From NCBI GenBank assembly GCA_949318235.1, contig OX439133.1, positions 2,234,089 through 2,298,088 of the forward strand: a stretch of DNA of 64,000 bases. Direction: 5' to 3'. Under the pieces are notes generated by a model. That model made no database searches and was not told the DNA's origin. It saw only the letters and a list, made by a program, of their open reading frames with translations. The DNA comes from Ecdyonurus torrentis (Eukaryota; Arthropoda; Insecta; Ephemeroptera; Heptageniidae). Position numbers and translations under genes: made by a program. Below are positions 56,701 to 64,000 of the stretch, piece after piece; position 1 is the first letter of the stretch, and every line of letters starts with the position of its first letter.

Positions 56701-58002
56701 GTCACAAATATTTAAATGTGGAATACTAGACATACTTTTACGTGTTTTAAGACAGTAAAATGTACTAATTTAACATTGTAGAAGCCTCTTGTTAGTGTGT
56801 TTGTGAGAAAACTACTGCACTGAGGTCACAAATATTTAAATGTGGAATACTAGACATACTTTTACGTGTTTTAAGACAGAGTAAAATGTACGTACTTATT
56901 TAACATTGTAGAAGCCTCTTGTTAGTGTGTTTGTGAGAAATCTACTGCACTGAGGTCACAAATATTTAAATGTAGAATACTAGACATACTTTTACATGTT
57001 TTAAGACGGTAAAATGCACTAATTTAACATTGTAGAAGCCTCTTGTTAGTGTGTTTGTGAGAAAACTACTGCACTGAGGTCACAAATATTTAAATGTAGA
57101 ATACTGGACATACTTTTACGTGTTTTAAGACAGTAAAATGTACTAATTTAACATTGTAGAAGCCTCTTGTTAGTGTGTTTGTGAGAAAACTACTGCACTG
57201 AGGTCACAAATATTTAAATGTGGAATACTAGACATACTTTTACATGTTTCAAGACAGTAAAATGTACTAATTTAACATTGTAGAAGCCTCTTGTTAGTGT
57301 GTTTGTGAGAAAACTACTGCACTGAGGTCACAAATATTTAAATGTAGAATACTAGACATTACATGTTTTAAGACAGAGTAAAATGTACTAATTTAACATT
57401 GTAGAAGCCTCTTGTTAGTGTGTTTGTGAGAAATCTACTGCACTGAGGTCACAAATATTTAAATGTAGAATACTAGACATACTTTTACATGTTTTAAGAC
57501 GGTAAAATGCACTAATTTAACATTGTAGAAGCCTCTTGTTAGTGTGTTTGTGAGAAAACTACTGCACTGAGGTCACAAATATTTAAATGTAGAATACTGG
57601 ACATACTTTTACATGTTTTAAGACGGTAAAATGCACTAATTTAACATTGTAGAAGCCTCTTGTTAGTGTGTTTGTGAGAAAACTACTGCACTGAGGTCAC
57701 AAATATTTAAATGTAGAATACTGGACATACTTTTACGTGTTTTAATACAGTAAAATGTACTAATTTAACATTGTAGAAGCCTCTTGTTAGTGTGTTTGTG
57801 AGAAAACTACTGCACTGAGGTCACTAATTTAACATTGATATTCCCATGTTCCAGGATCACCCTGGAAAGCCTCCAGCCTCTACAAAAAGAACTAGCGGAA
57901 CTCATCACACAGGTAGAAACACAAAAACAAATGAACGCAGCTCTCAAAACTGCCGTTATTTTGAATGATAATAAACTTATGTCCACCCTGCTCAAAGATT
58001 GA
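47200..58002 (+). CDS. TRAF3IP1: TRAF3-interacting protein 1 / IFT54, 12 exons, 574 aa (whole gene span)
   Basis: IFT-B subunit of cilia; binds IFT20 and microtubules. Exons: 47200-47334, 47679-47796, 48507-48619, 49642-49746, 50290-50450, 51036-51204, 51682-51830, 53058-53243, 54169-54265, 55505-55645, 56437-56639, 57855-58002; 1725 nt with all phases matching. Residues 1-122 are the calponin-homology-like tubulin-binding domain ([59 protein letters not shown]). Residues 123-215 are Lys/Arg-rich; 215-410 are Pro/Ser/Glu-rich with RPGSAKPRP near 350. Residues 455-574 form the C-terminal coiled coil ([29 protein letters not shown]). Start MGEEIK fits the family start; an upstream out-of-frame ATG lies at 47192. 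The protein is shorter than human (about 690) mostly in the charged middle. Confidence 0.97.
47679..47796 (+). CDS. TRAF3IP1: TRAF3IP1 exon 2
   Basis: Phase 0 in, phase 1 out, donor ATGA|gtaagt. Encodes [19 protein letters not shown]. The E-type motif GCCATCTTTGTG begins 13 bases after the exon, followed by ACATTACACAGCATAGG. Confidence 0.95.
47993..48463. mobile_element. TTAA-flanked inverted-repeat element N
   Basis: TTAAAGTATCATTCATATGG at the left and CCATATGAATGATACTTAA at the right. Inside are several inverted GACGGGT / TATCTGTC / CCGTCAGTATC blocks. In TRAF3IP1 intron 2. Confidence 0.85.
48507..48619 (+). CDS. TRAF3IP1: TRAF3IP1 exon 3
   Basis: Phase 1 in (TTTAG|AG), phase 0 out. Encodes [19 protein letters not shown], end of the CH-like domain. 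Confidence 0.95.
48760..48825. repeat. (TTGA)n microsatellite
   Basis: Pure run of about 16 units. Confidence 0.97.
48908..49224. mobile_element. MITE family D, copy 3
   Basis: TTAAAGGCATAGAACACC to TCTACGCCCTTAA, with TTAA at both edges and inverted arms around GACGTCACAGCTCGC / GCAAGCTGTGACGTCA. Confidence 0.9.
49268..49505. mobile_element. MITE family G, copy 2
   Basis: ATGCTAGGAGACACC ... GGTGACAAATCTTGCTAGCA | TGCTAGCAAGATTTGTCACC ... TTCTCCTAGCATTTT, palindromic. A fragment of a similar element (CTAAACTATGGGACTCTCTT) is at 49795-49885. Confidence 0.88.
49642..49746 (+). CDS. TRAF3IP1: TRAF3IP1 exon 4
   Basis: 35 codons, phase 0 in and out, Lys/Ser/Thr-rich. The acceptor follows the E-type motif CCACAAAGATGGCCGACC by about 35 bases. 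Confidence 0.85.
49903..50288. repeat. (TTGA)n-rich low-complexity intron 4
   Basis: TTGATTGATTGATATTGATT-type degenerate repeats fill most of the intron up to the acceptor TTATAG. Confidence 0.95.
50290..50450 (+). CDS. TRAF3IP1: TRAF3IP1 exon 5
   Basis: Phase 0 in, phase 2 out. Lys/Arg/Glu-rich ([23 protein letters not shown]), as in the basic central region of IFT54. Confidence 0.9.
50685..50825 (+). repeat. Dispersed repeat J, copy 2
   Basis: TTTAGTCCCATAAGAGCCCA ... TATCTGATGGTCACGGGTTC, as at 20480. Confidence 0.65.
51036..51204 (+). CDS. TRAF3IP1: TRAF3IP1 exon 6
   Basis: Phase 2 in, phase 0 out. Pro/Glu/Ala-rich ([21 protein letters not shown]). Confidence 0.85.
51601..51657. repeat. 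(GA)n microsatellite
   Basis: Lies 24 bases before the exon 7 acceptor. Confidence 0.97.
51682..51830 (+). CDS. TRAF3IP1: TRAF3IP1 exon 7
   Basis: Phase 0 in (TATTTTAG|GTT), phase 2 out. Ser/Pro-rich ([18 protein letters not shown]). Confidence 0.85.
51851..52215. mobile_element. MITE family C, copy 3 (TRAF3IP1 intron 7)
   Basis: TTAAATCCCTTGTCAAG at the left, arms and CACGTGA centre as in 17393-17779. Followed at once by the 124-bp satellite. Confidence 0.9.
52226..53040 (+). repeat. 124-bp satellite, about 6.6 units (TRAF3IP1 intron 7)
   Basis: Runs to within 18 bases of exon 8. The last partial unit ends at GTGAGAAAACTA and the acceptor GTTACAG follows. Confidence 0.97.
53058..53243 (+). 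CDS. TRAF3IP1: TRAF3IP1 exon 8
   Basis: Phase 2 in and out. Encodes [20 protein letters not shown], matching the RPGSARPAPPR motif of IFT54. Confidence 0.93.
53287..53695. mobile_element. MITE-like repeat K, copy 2
   Basis: Begins GTGACCGACTGATATCTCGC and ends GCAGTCGGTCACCAA; partner of 10771-11140. Confidence 0.75.
53815..54115. mobile_element. MITE family G, copy 3 (diverged)
   Basis: AGTAAAGAGAGTCCCATA ... TGTGCTAGCAGAGTTGTCAC ... CCTAGCATTTTATC. The G centre (GTGACTGACAAAGGCTCACA) is present. Confidence 0.75.
54169..54265 (+). CDS. TRAF3IP1: TRAF3IP1 exon 9
   Basis: Phase 2 in, phase 0 out. Acidic [13 protein letters not shown] matches the family EEDDQFVVE motif. Confidence 0.93.
54655..55030. 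mobile_element. MITE family G, copy 4
   Basis: Long palindrome with outer AAAGGATAGGAGAAAACC / GGTTTTCTCCTATC and inner CTCCAAGAGAGATG / CATCTCTCTTGGAG arms. Confidence 0.88.
55240..55343. repeat. Short palindrome CCTCATCTCCAGTGATCAGC
   Basis: Arms CCTCATCTCCAGTGATCAGC and its exact inverse around about 60 bases. It sits within a diverged J repeat (about 55155-55470). Confidence 0.85.
55505..55645 (+). CDS. TRAF3IP1: TRAF3IP1 exon 10
   Basis: 47 codons, phase 0 in and out. Acidic and Gln-rich, ending [15 protein letters not shown]. The donor gtatgt runs straight into GGCGGCCATCTTGGTGG (E-type motif). Confidence 0.88.
55838..56320. mobile_element. Element H, copy 3 (truncated), interrupted by E2
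   Basis: TTGTGTAATGTGAGATAGTA at the left edge and GTATGTAAAGTGGCTCATAT, GTGAATTTTGGCTTG at the right match one arm and the start of the core at 34575. The copy stops before the hammerhead. Confidence 0.8.
55885..56180. mobile_element. MITE family E2, copy 2, nested in H
   Basis: GCATGACGTCATTCTGAG to TATGACGTCGACTTTAGCAT, inverted relative to 8645-8940. H sequence continues on both sides. Confidence 0.82.
56437..56639 (+). CDS. TRAF3IP1: TRAF3IP1 exon 11
   Basis: Phase 0 in, phase 2 out; donor AAAAT|gtgagt. Encodes [19 protein letters not shown] and [19 protein letters not shown], the family coiled coil. Confidence 0.96.
56645..57835 (+). repeat. TRAF3IP1 intron 11: 124-bp satellite, about 9.6 units
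   Basis: Starts five bases after the exon 11 end and stops about 20 bases before exon 12, so the 1215-base intron is satellite. Units here are more diverged (GTAGAATACTGG, GACGGTAAAATGCAC, small indels near 56880 and 57360) and some pairs share variants, suggesting duplication of multi-unit blocks. Confidence 0.97.
57855..58002 (+). CDS. TRAF3IP1: TRAF3IP1 exon 12 (terminal)
   Basis: Phase 2 in; ATG Met codon spans the junction. Encodes [20 protein letters not shown] and ends LLKD then TGA at 58000-58002. Candidate AATAAA signals downstream include 59258. Confidence 0.95.
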
Positions 58003-58124
58003 AGTTTATTGATTTTACAAAATATTGATTTTTAAATTTAGGTGTCATTTCTCGTATTCAGTTATTTATTTTTAAGAACTTTTCAATTTTTTGATTTATA
58101 TAAAATACATGATAAATTTGAGAT

Positions 58125-58743
58125 ACAATGCTAGTAAAAAACCATACCCAGGTCTTACCATAGTGAAGATAGTCCCATAGTTTGGTGACAAATCTTGCTA
58201 GCACAGATAATGAACCTATTGCAGAGCTTTTGGCACTTAACTACAAGACTGTGAGCCTTTGTCAGTCACTGCAGACTTAGAGAATTCATTCCTAGTTTGT
58301 CTCCAAGTCTGTAGTGACTGAGAAAGGCTCACACTCTTGTAGGTCAGTGCCAAAAGCTCTGCAATGGGATGTATGCGGATGACGTCATATTGAATGCGCT
58401 TGGAGGCCATACTGGAGTAGTGAATAACATTGCTCAGCATAGGACAAACTTCATTTAAGCCAATTTTCTTTGGGAAATTGGTTAATTTTTTGTTATTGTT
58501 ATTTTTCTCACATACTTGAGATACTAATTCAACATATTTACAACATCAATGCTCTCAAAAATATTGCATAGTGTTTTTAAACTGGCAAAATGATTTTTTG
58601 TCCTATGCCACCTATGTTATTCAGTTATCTATCATGGCGTTGACTTTAACATGAATGCATAGAGCCTATATGTTTATTATCTGTGCTAGCAAGATTTGTC
58701 ACCAAACTATGAGACTATCGTTTGGTTTTTCCTAGCATTTTAC
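58125..58743. mobile_element. MITE family G, copy 5, interrupted by E2
   Basis: G ends (AATGCTAGTAAAAAACC / TTTTTCCTAGCATTTT) with CCAAAAGCTCTGCAAT up to 58367 and ATGTTTATTATCTGTGCTAG from 58669. It lies in the IFT54 3' flank or UTR. Confidence 0.85.
58368..58668. mobile_element. MITE family E2, copy 3, nested in G
   Basis: GCGGATGACGTCATATTGAA to GGCGTTGACTTTAACATGAA; partner of 55885 and 8645. Confidence 0.82.
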
Positions 58744-58915
58744 AGTAAAAACTAGATTTTATACAATCCAAACTTATGAAGTTTTGCATTTTATGGATTC
58801 ATTTTTTAGGTTCCACCCATTGAATTACTTCAGCGTTTTAAAGTTGATAAACTCCATTTTATGCAATTCGAACTGGTCATTTTTTGCGACTTCACAAAAT
58901 TGAGTTTTTACTGTA
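58741..58915. mobile_element. Tc1/mariner-type MITE, TA-flanked
   Basis: TACAGTAAAAACTAGATTTT and AAATTGAGTTTTTACTGTA, 175 bases. Confidence 0.8.
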
Positions 58916-59318
58916 TTTCAAATTATAATTAAAATATAAGAAAAGGATTTTTTAGGTCATGTTTTAGGATATTTGACCTTTACTATTTGACCTCTATAGC
59001 TTGACCCCAGAGCTAGAGGTCACCAGTGTTAAATACACTTTTTTTGTAGAGAAATTAAATATATTAGATTAATAAAATCAATATTTATAAAAATTGCGAC
59101 CAATTTTCTAAGATAAATCTTTAACCATATTTTAGTAGTTGAATTAAATCTATAATAATGATTTAAATATTATCAACCTTAATGTACCATGTTTCTCTTG
59201 TTATTGTAATTTAGAAATTTTAGAAGAAATTTTATTGTTGTATCTATATGAGTGTGAAATAAAAATGTTAACTCAAATATTTGATTATTTTTAATTTTTT
59301 TTTTACCAACTATTTTCC

Positions 59319-59355
<37 letters not shown>

Positions 59356-59466
59356 CACAACTATTTTTTGTATTTTCGTGTTTTTTATTTTTCTTTTCTT
59401 TTCTTTTTTCTTTTCTTTTTTTTTTTTTTTTTGTTCTTCTTACATTTTTCTAATAAATTTAAGGCA

Positions 59467-60108
59467 GTAGGGTACTGTCCTTATATCTCAAAAACTAGAA
59501 GTGTTTTGGGTCTAAATTTGGTGTCATTGTGTAGCTAAGGGTCACACCTAGCCGTGATAAAAATTTCATAATGTTTGACCGCCCTGAAAAAAATAAAAAA
59601 AATAATTAAAATTAACATTGGGTCTAATGGTCTTAAAATTTCAAAAAATCATCTAAATTTCATTTGCATGGTGACACCCCAAAATTGATATATATTTGAA
59701 ATGGTCCCAAGCTGAAGTATCATTGTGCAAAATTTCAGATTTTTTTGATGAGATAATGGCGGACCTCGGTACAATACTACCTTAAGGGAGTAGGGTACCA
59801 ACGTCCGCCATTAGACTCAAACTTTTTCTCATCAAAAAAATCTGAAATTTTGCACAATGATACTTCAGCTTGAGATAATTTCAAATATATAAAAATTTTG
59901 GGGTGTCACCGTGCAAATTAATTTTATATGATTTTTTGAAAATTTAAGCCCATAAGGCTCAATGTTAATTTCAATAATTTTCTTCTTTTTTTGGGGACGG
60001 TCAAACATCATGAAATTTTTATCACGGCTAGGTGTGACCCTTAGCTACACAATAACACCAAAATTAGACCCAAAACACTTCTAGTTTTTGAGATATAAGG
60101 TCCTTAAT
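59467..60108. mobile_element. 640-bp foldback, arms meeting at TTAA
   Basis: Arms of about 320 bases are inverted (TCAAAAACTAGAAGTGTTTT / AAAACACTTCTAGTTTTTGA; GACACCCCAAAATT / AATTTTGGGGTGTC). They meet at CTACCTTAAGGGAGTAG with no spacer, unlike the other foldbacks. Confidence 0.9.
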
Positions 60109-60554
60109 ATAATTTTTTTTTCCCTGAGGAGAAAAGGTTATTTTGAAATAAAAATGTTATTTTTTTCTAATATATATCACGTTTATTGTCTGTCCCATTA
60201 ATTTGGTCATAACATTAACATATTTTATTTTATATATAAATAAGGCTTATGTGCAATTTTTTAGTATATCTCTATATCATATGTATATATGTACATAATA
60301 TTCTTATGTATGTGTGTGTGTTAGGTTTTTTATTTTGTAACTTTAGCGGCAAATATTTTTACTGCATATTCATGAATAGTTTTTATTATTTGATTTTTAA
60401 GCACCCTGTATACATTTTATTAGAAAAAAAATTAAAACAAATTTTTATTAATATACTGTAGGGGTAATAATTTATTTTGTATGAACCCCAAGAAAAAAGT
60501 GGCCGATTTGCTTAAAATTTTACACACTAAAATTTTTGGGAAAAGAATTTTTTT

Positions 60555-60589
<35 letters not shown>

Positions 60590-60882
60590 TTTTTAGTTTT
60601 TTTATAGAATATGCAATAAAAATATTTTTCGCCCCATTTTACATTTTTTTCCTTCAGTTTTTTTTTTTTTTTTTTTTTTTCATCTAATTTTAAATTCCAT
60701 TTTTCCCACTTTCTAATATATTGACAAGTACAAAATTTGCACCATATAAACTCACATATTTCACCAATAAAAGTGCAAATTTTTGACTTGATCTGATTAC
60801 TAACAGCTGAGAAAATAGAGGTTTAAGTGAGATGAAATATATTCGTTCTAACAGGAACACGATTGTGATAAAATTTTACTAA
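60109..60882. other. AT-rich stretch, nothing recognisable
   Basis: Long T runs and AT-rich sequence; open frames are Phe/Leu-rich T-tract products. Confidence 0.6.
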
Positions 60883-61545
60883 CTTGATTACATTGAACTG
60901 GCTACTGAAGCTGCTAACTTGTATACAAATCAATATTGATTGATGTTAGCAGCTTCAGTAGCCAGTTCAATGTAATCAGCTCATCACCAGGATTACATTG
61001 AACTGGCTACTGAAGCTGCTAACTTGTATACAAATCAATATTGATTGATGTAAGCAGCTTCAGTAGCCAGTTCAATGAAATCAGCTCATCACCAGGATTA
61101 CATTGAACTGGCTACTGAAGCTGCTAACTTGTATACAAATCAATATTGATTGATGTTAGCAGCTTCAGTAGCCAGTTCAATGTAATCAGCTCATCACCAG
61201 GATTACATTGAACTGGCTACTGAAGCTGCTAACTTGTATACAAATCAATATTGATTGATGTAAACAGCTTCAGTAGCCAGTTCAATGAAATCAGCTCATC
61301 ACCAGGATTACATTAAACTGGCTACTGAAGTTGCTAACTTGTATACAAATCAATATTGATTGATGTTAGCAGCTTCAGTAGCCAGTTCAATGTAATCAGC
61401 TCGTCACCAGGATTACATTGAACTGGCTACTGAAGCTGCTAACTTGTATACAAATCAATATTGATTGATGTTAGCAGCTTCAGTAGCCAGTTCAATGTAA
61501 TCAGCTCGTCACCAGGATTACATTGAACTGGCTACTAAAGCATTT
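60883..61545 (+). repeat. 105-bp hairpin satellite, about 6.3 units
   Basis: Units at 60948, 61053, 61158, 61263, 61368 and 61473 with a half unit on the left. Same orientation as 2101-2811, but not inside an S element. Confidence 0.96.
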
Positions 61546-62071
61546 TGTAATTACAAATGATTTAAGCGGGAAATTTTTAAAATAGTAATTTTATATCACA
61601 ATTGTGTGTACATTTTCTAAATATTTTGATATTATTTAAAATGTTCACAAAAAAAATAAGTATTATGTGCAAAATATGAATTACATTATTTGTATGATAA
61701 GTATAGTCTTTTTTGAAAACAACACAAAAAAACAAACAAAAATAACATCAGAAATATATGAGGAAACGGAAAATAAAATATATTTTTAAAATTAATAGTT
61801 GCACTTCAAATACAACCCACATGTGAGTTTTCAGTACCCAATTCAGTTGGAATTTATAAGTTACTCAAAATTATTAATTTATTAATTACGAACACCTGAG
61901 TTATTTTTAACTAATTTTTTTACCCTTTTTATTTTCCATTTCTGAGCACAAAATAAAGATTTATTAAAATAAAAAACAAGTTTGATATTTTTTAAGATAA
62001 TTAATAGACACCATATTTAGTCATTTCTTTGTATATATATATTCACTGATTTTTACATTTATGCAAATTTT

Positions 62072-62655
62072 AAAGGCATAGAACACCTTGAACAAAAAAC
62101 ATGTCTATTATCCTAACATACCTAAATATCAACGTTGATTTGATCGGAGTCATTGATTTCTAATTTATTTTCAATAGACCCCTTGCACATCCTTGCGCTT
62201 TGTCGCCATGTTTGTGGTGCTTAATACATTGTCCAGCATAGGGGAAACATCATTTTTCACATTAAAAGTGTTCATTTCAACTGAAGGAATTTTTCTCATA
62301 TTCTTCAAGCTTATTAGAAGTTAGAAATAAGGCTTTAATTGAGCTTTGAAGCTGCTTTTGCTATTAAATAAAAATGACGTTTTTCCTATGCCGGCCTATG
62401 TATTCCTGACCAACAAAATGGCAACTCTTAAATATGAGTGCAATCTGTCTATACAGAAAATGTGCGGACTCTTATGTCTCAGCTCGCCTGATCCACACGT
62501 GTGTAGAACGTGCGAGCTGTGACATCAGAAATCCTTACACATCATTTTGTGCATGTAAAATCAATTAGAAATCAATGACTATGGCCAAATCAACGTTGAT
62601 ATTTAGGTATGTTAGGATATTATACATGCTTTTTGTTTAGTGAGTTCTACTGTTC
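62072..62655. mobile_element. MITE family D, copy 4, interrupted by E
   Basis: AAAGGCATAGAACACCTTGA to TCTAATTTATTTTC (62171), then resumes AAAATGTGCGGACTC with GTGACATCAGAAATC and the second arm. Confidence 0.85.
62172..62450. mobile_element. MITE family E, copy 2, nested in D
   Basis: AATAGACCCCTTGCAC, then GCCATGTTTGTGGTGCTTAA ... CAGCATAGG, AT-rich middle, CCTATGCCGGCCTATGTATT, CAACAAAATGGC, GAGTGCAATCTGTCTA. This copy shows the full ends, which the exon-adjacent copies lack. Confidence 0.85.
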
Positions 62656-62819
62656 TACGTCGTTCATTAATAGTCGGTAATTTTTAACTGGTTTCATCAA
62701 GTGCTTTAGGACATTTTTAGGTGTCTCGTTAGGTCATGTGGTTTGAGATAAAAGGTCATATGACCCAAGCTGTATTAGGAAATTATCTGTCCTAGTTGTG
62801 AGAATAAAGACCCAAAATA

Positions 62820-63235
62820 GTACTTAGTTTTTAGGAATTAGCAAAAATGTGTGCCTAAATATTTTGACGACCTATTTCTGACAGCATTTGACCCAAAATA
62901 TGACCTAAATTTTAAGAAATGGCAAAAACGTGAACCTAAATACTTTTACAATTCTTATTTCTTATAGTATGTATTTGACCCAAATTTTAAGAAATAGCAA
63001 AAATGTGTACCTAAATATTTTTACATGACCTATTTTGGACAATATTTGACCCAAAATATGACCCAAATTTTTAGCAATAGCAAAAATGTGTACCTAAATA
63101 TTTTTACATGGTCTATTTTGGACAGTATTTGACCCAAAATATGACCTAAATTTTAAGAAATGGCAAAAATGTGTACCTAAATATTTTGACATGACCTATA
63201 TCTTATAGTATTTGACCCAAAATATGAGTATGACA
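62820..63235 (+). repeat. Degenerate tandem repeat (GACCTAAATTTTAAGAAATG type)
   Basis: AAATGTGTACCTAAATATTT and TATTTGACCCAAAATATGAC recur roughly every 110-120 bases, 3-4 units. Confidence 0.8.
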
Positions 63236-63519
63236 TAATATTATGGACAAGACCTAGAACATGACCCATTTTATTACCCAAGCACTTGATATAACCAGTG
63301 AAAAATACCGTAAAAAAAGTTGTAATATTCGTATTTTTAATGTGACTTTAAGAGCTTTTATAGCTTTCCCATAAATTTTAATTAATTTTTTATTTACAGT
63401 TTTTTGCCCCATTTTCTTACTTCAATTTTGTAAAGGGTCAAAAAAATTGACCCTCCAAAAGTCACATTACAAATTTAAAAAAAAAATGACACTCCAAAAG
63501 TCACATTACAAATTTTTAA

Positions 63520-63553
<34 letters not shown>

Positions 63554-63897
63554 AACACAGTTATTTTATTTTGCCTCATAAGAAAGCATGTTAAATGAAG
63601 ACTAATAAATAATTCTACTACATAGCATCATAAATGATTTGTATTTAATATTAAACCCCATTTTTTTTATCTATAATTAATTGCATATTTATATATTTAA
63701 TTACAATTAAATTAACAGTAAATAAAATAAAAAATTCTAACCATATTCTATAGAAGATCACGTTTTTTTAAGAATTGGAATTTCTCTTTTTTTTTTTTTA
63801 GCTCAGAAAATTGAGCCGTTATTTTTGATACACTTTAAGGTTTGATATTTTAAATTTTTGAGTATTTTCCCGCCATTTTACTAAACTATAAATAATG

Positions 63898-63999
63898 CTG
63901 TTCGTAAACCCTGTTCTCTGCTCCTAAAATGACGATCGCCTTTGGTTATTCAAATGGAATGCGCATTTGTTGGTGCACGAAAGCAGGGTTTACGAACAA
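63898..63999. mobile_element. Short MITE at the window edge
   Basis: Ends TGTTCGTAAACCCTG and CAGGGTTTACGAACA, about 100 bases. Confidence 0.8.
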
Positions 64000-64000
64000 C

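Overview
This window is AT-rich nuclear DNA from an animal. It holds three intron-containing protein genes and a very dense population of short inverted-repeat (MITE-like) elements, foldbacks, satellites and homopolymer tracts. One gene is a ciliary transport gene (IFT54) with an X-box just upstream, which fits a ciliated metazoan. Introns are short (mostly 0.3-2.5 kb) and standard stop codons are used. A marine invertebrate is plausible, but the sequence does not let me name a phylum.

Layout. (1) 3.6-26.2 kb, minus strand: a 13-exon C2H2 zinc-finger gene. I reconstructed it by splice phase to an unbroken 720-codon reading frame, from a small first exon encoding MADK to a conserved-looking helical C-terminus. 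(2) 31.7-44.6 kb, minus strand: NUP155, an inner-ring nucleoporin, 1281 codons in 7 coding exons; two thirds of the protein is in one 2.6-kb terminal exon. (3) 47.2-58.0 kb, plus strand: TRAF3IP1/IFT54, 574 codons in 12 exons, head-to-head with NUP155. The flanks 1-3.6 kb and 58-64 kb contain no recognisable gene, only repeats.

Between exons, nearly everything readable is repeat. Several introns are almost wholly one satellite: a 105-bp hairpin unit or a 124-bp unit. At least three element families (C, D, F) sit at duplicated TTAA. One nest is three deep: G holds F, and F holds a 2.9-kb palindrome. A tandem array at 6.5-8.2 kb consists of 19 copies of the 3' end of a zinc-finger exon with its splice donor.

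Most notable: two hammerhead ribozymes (16.5 kb and 34.8 kb, both minus strand) with compensatory stem I changes, each in the core of a different inverted-repeat element; an element-end motif (GCCATCTTTGTGG ... AGCATAGG) lying close to splice junctions of 7 of 29 coding introns, always in the same orientation to the exon, which suggests an introner-like family; tandem duplications of exon-intron junctions in two genes; an RFX X-box plus forkhead site 240 bp upstream of IFT54; and nine ACCGGT palindromes clustered upstream of the zinc-finger gene start. All coordinates were read by eye. Exon ends are placed at GT/AG with phase checks; repeat edges are approximate to about 10-20 bases.
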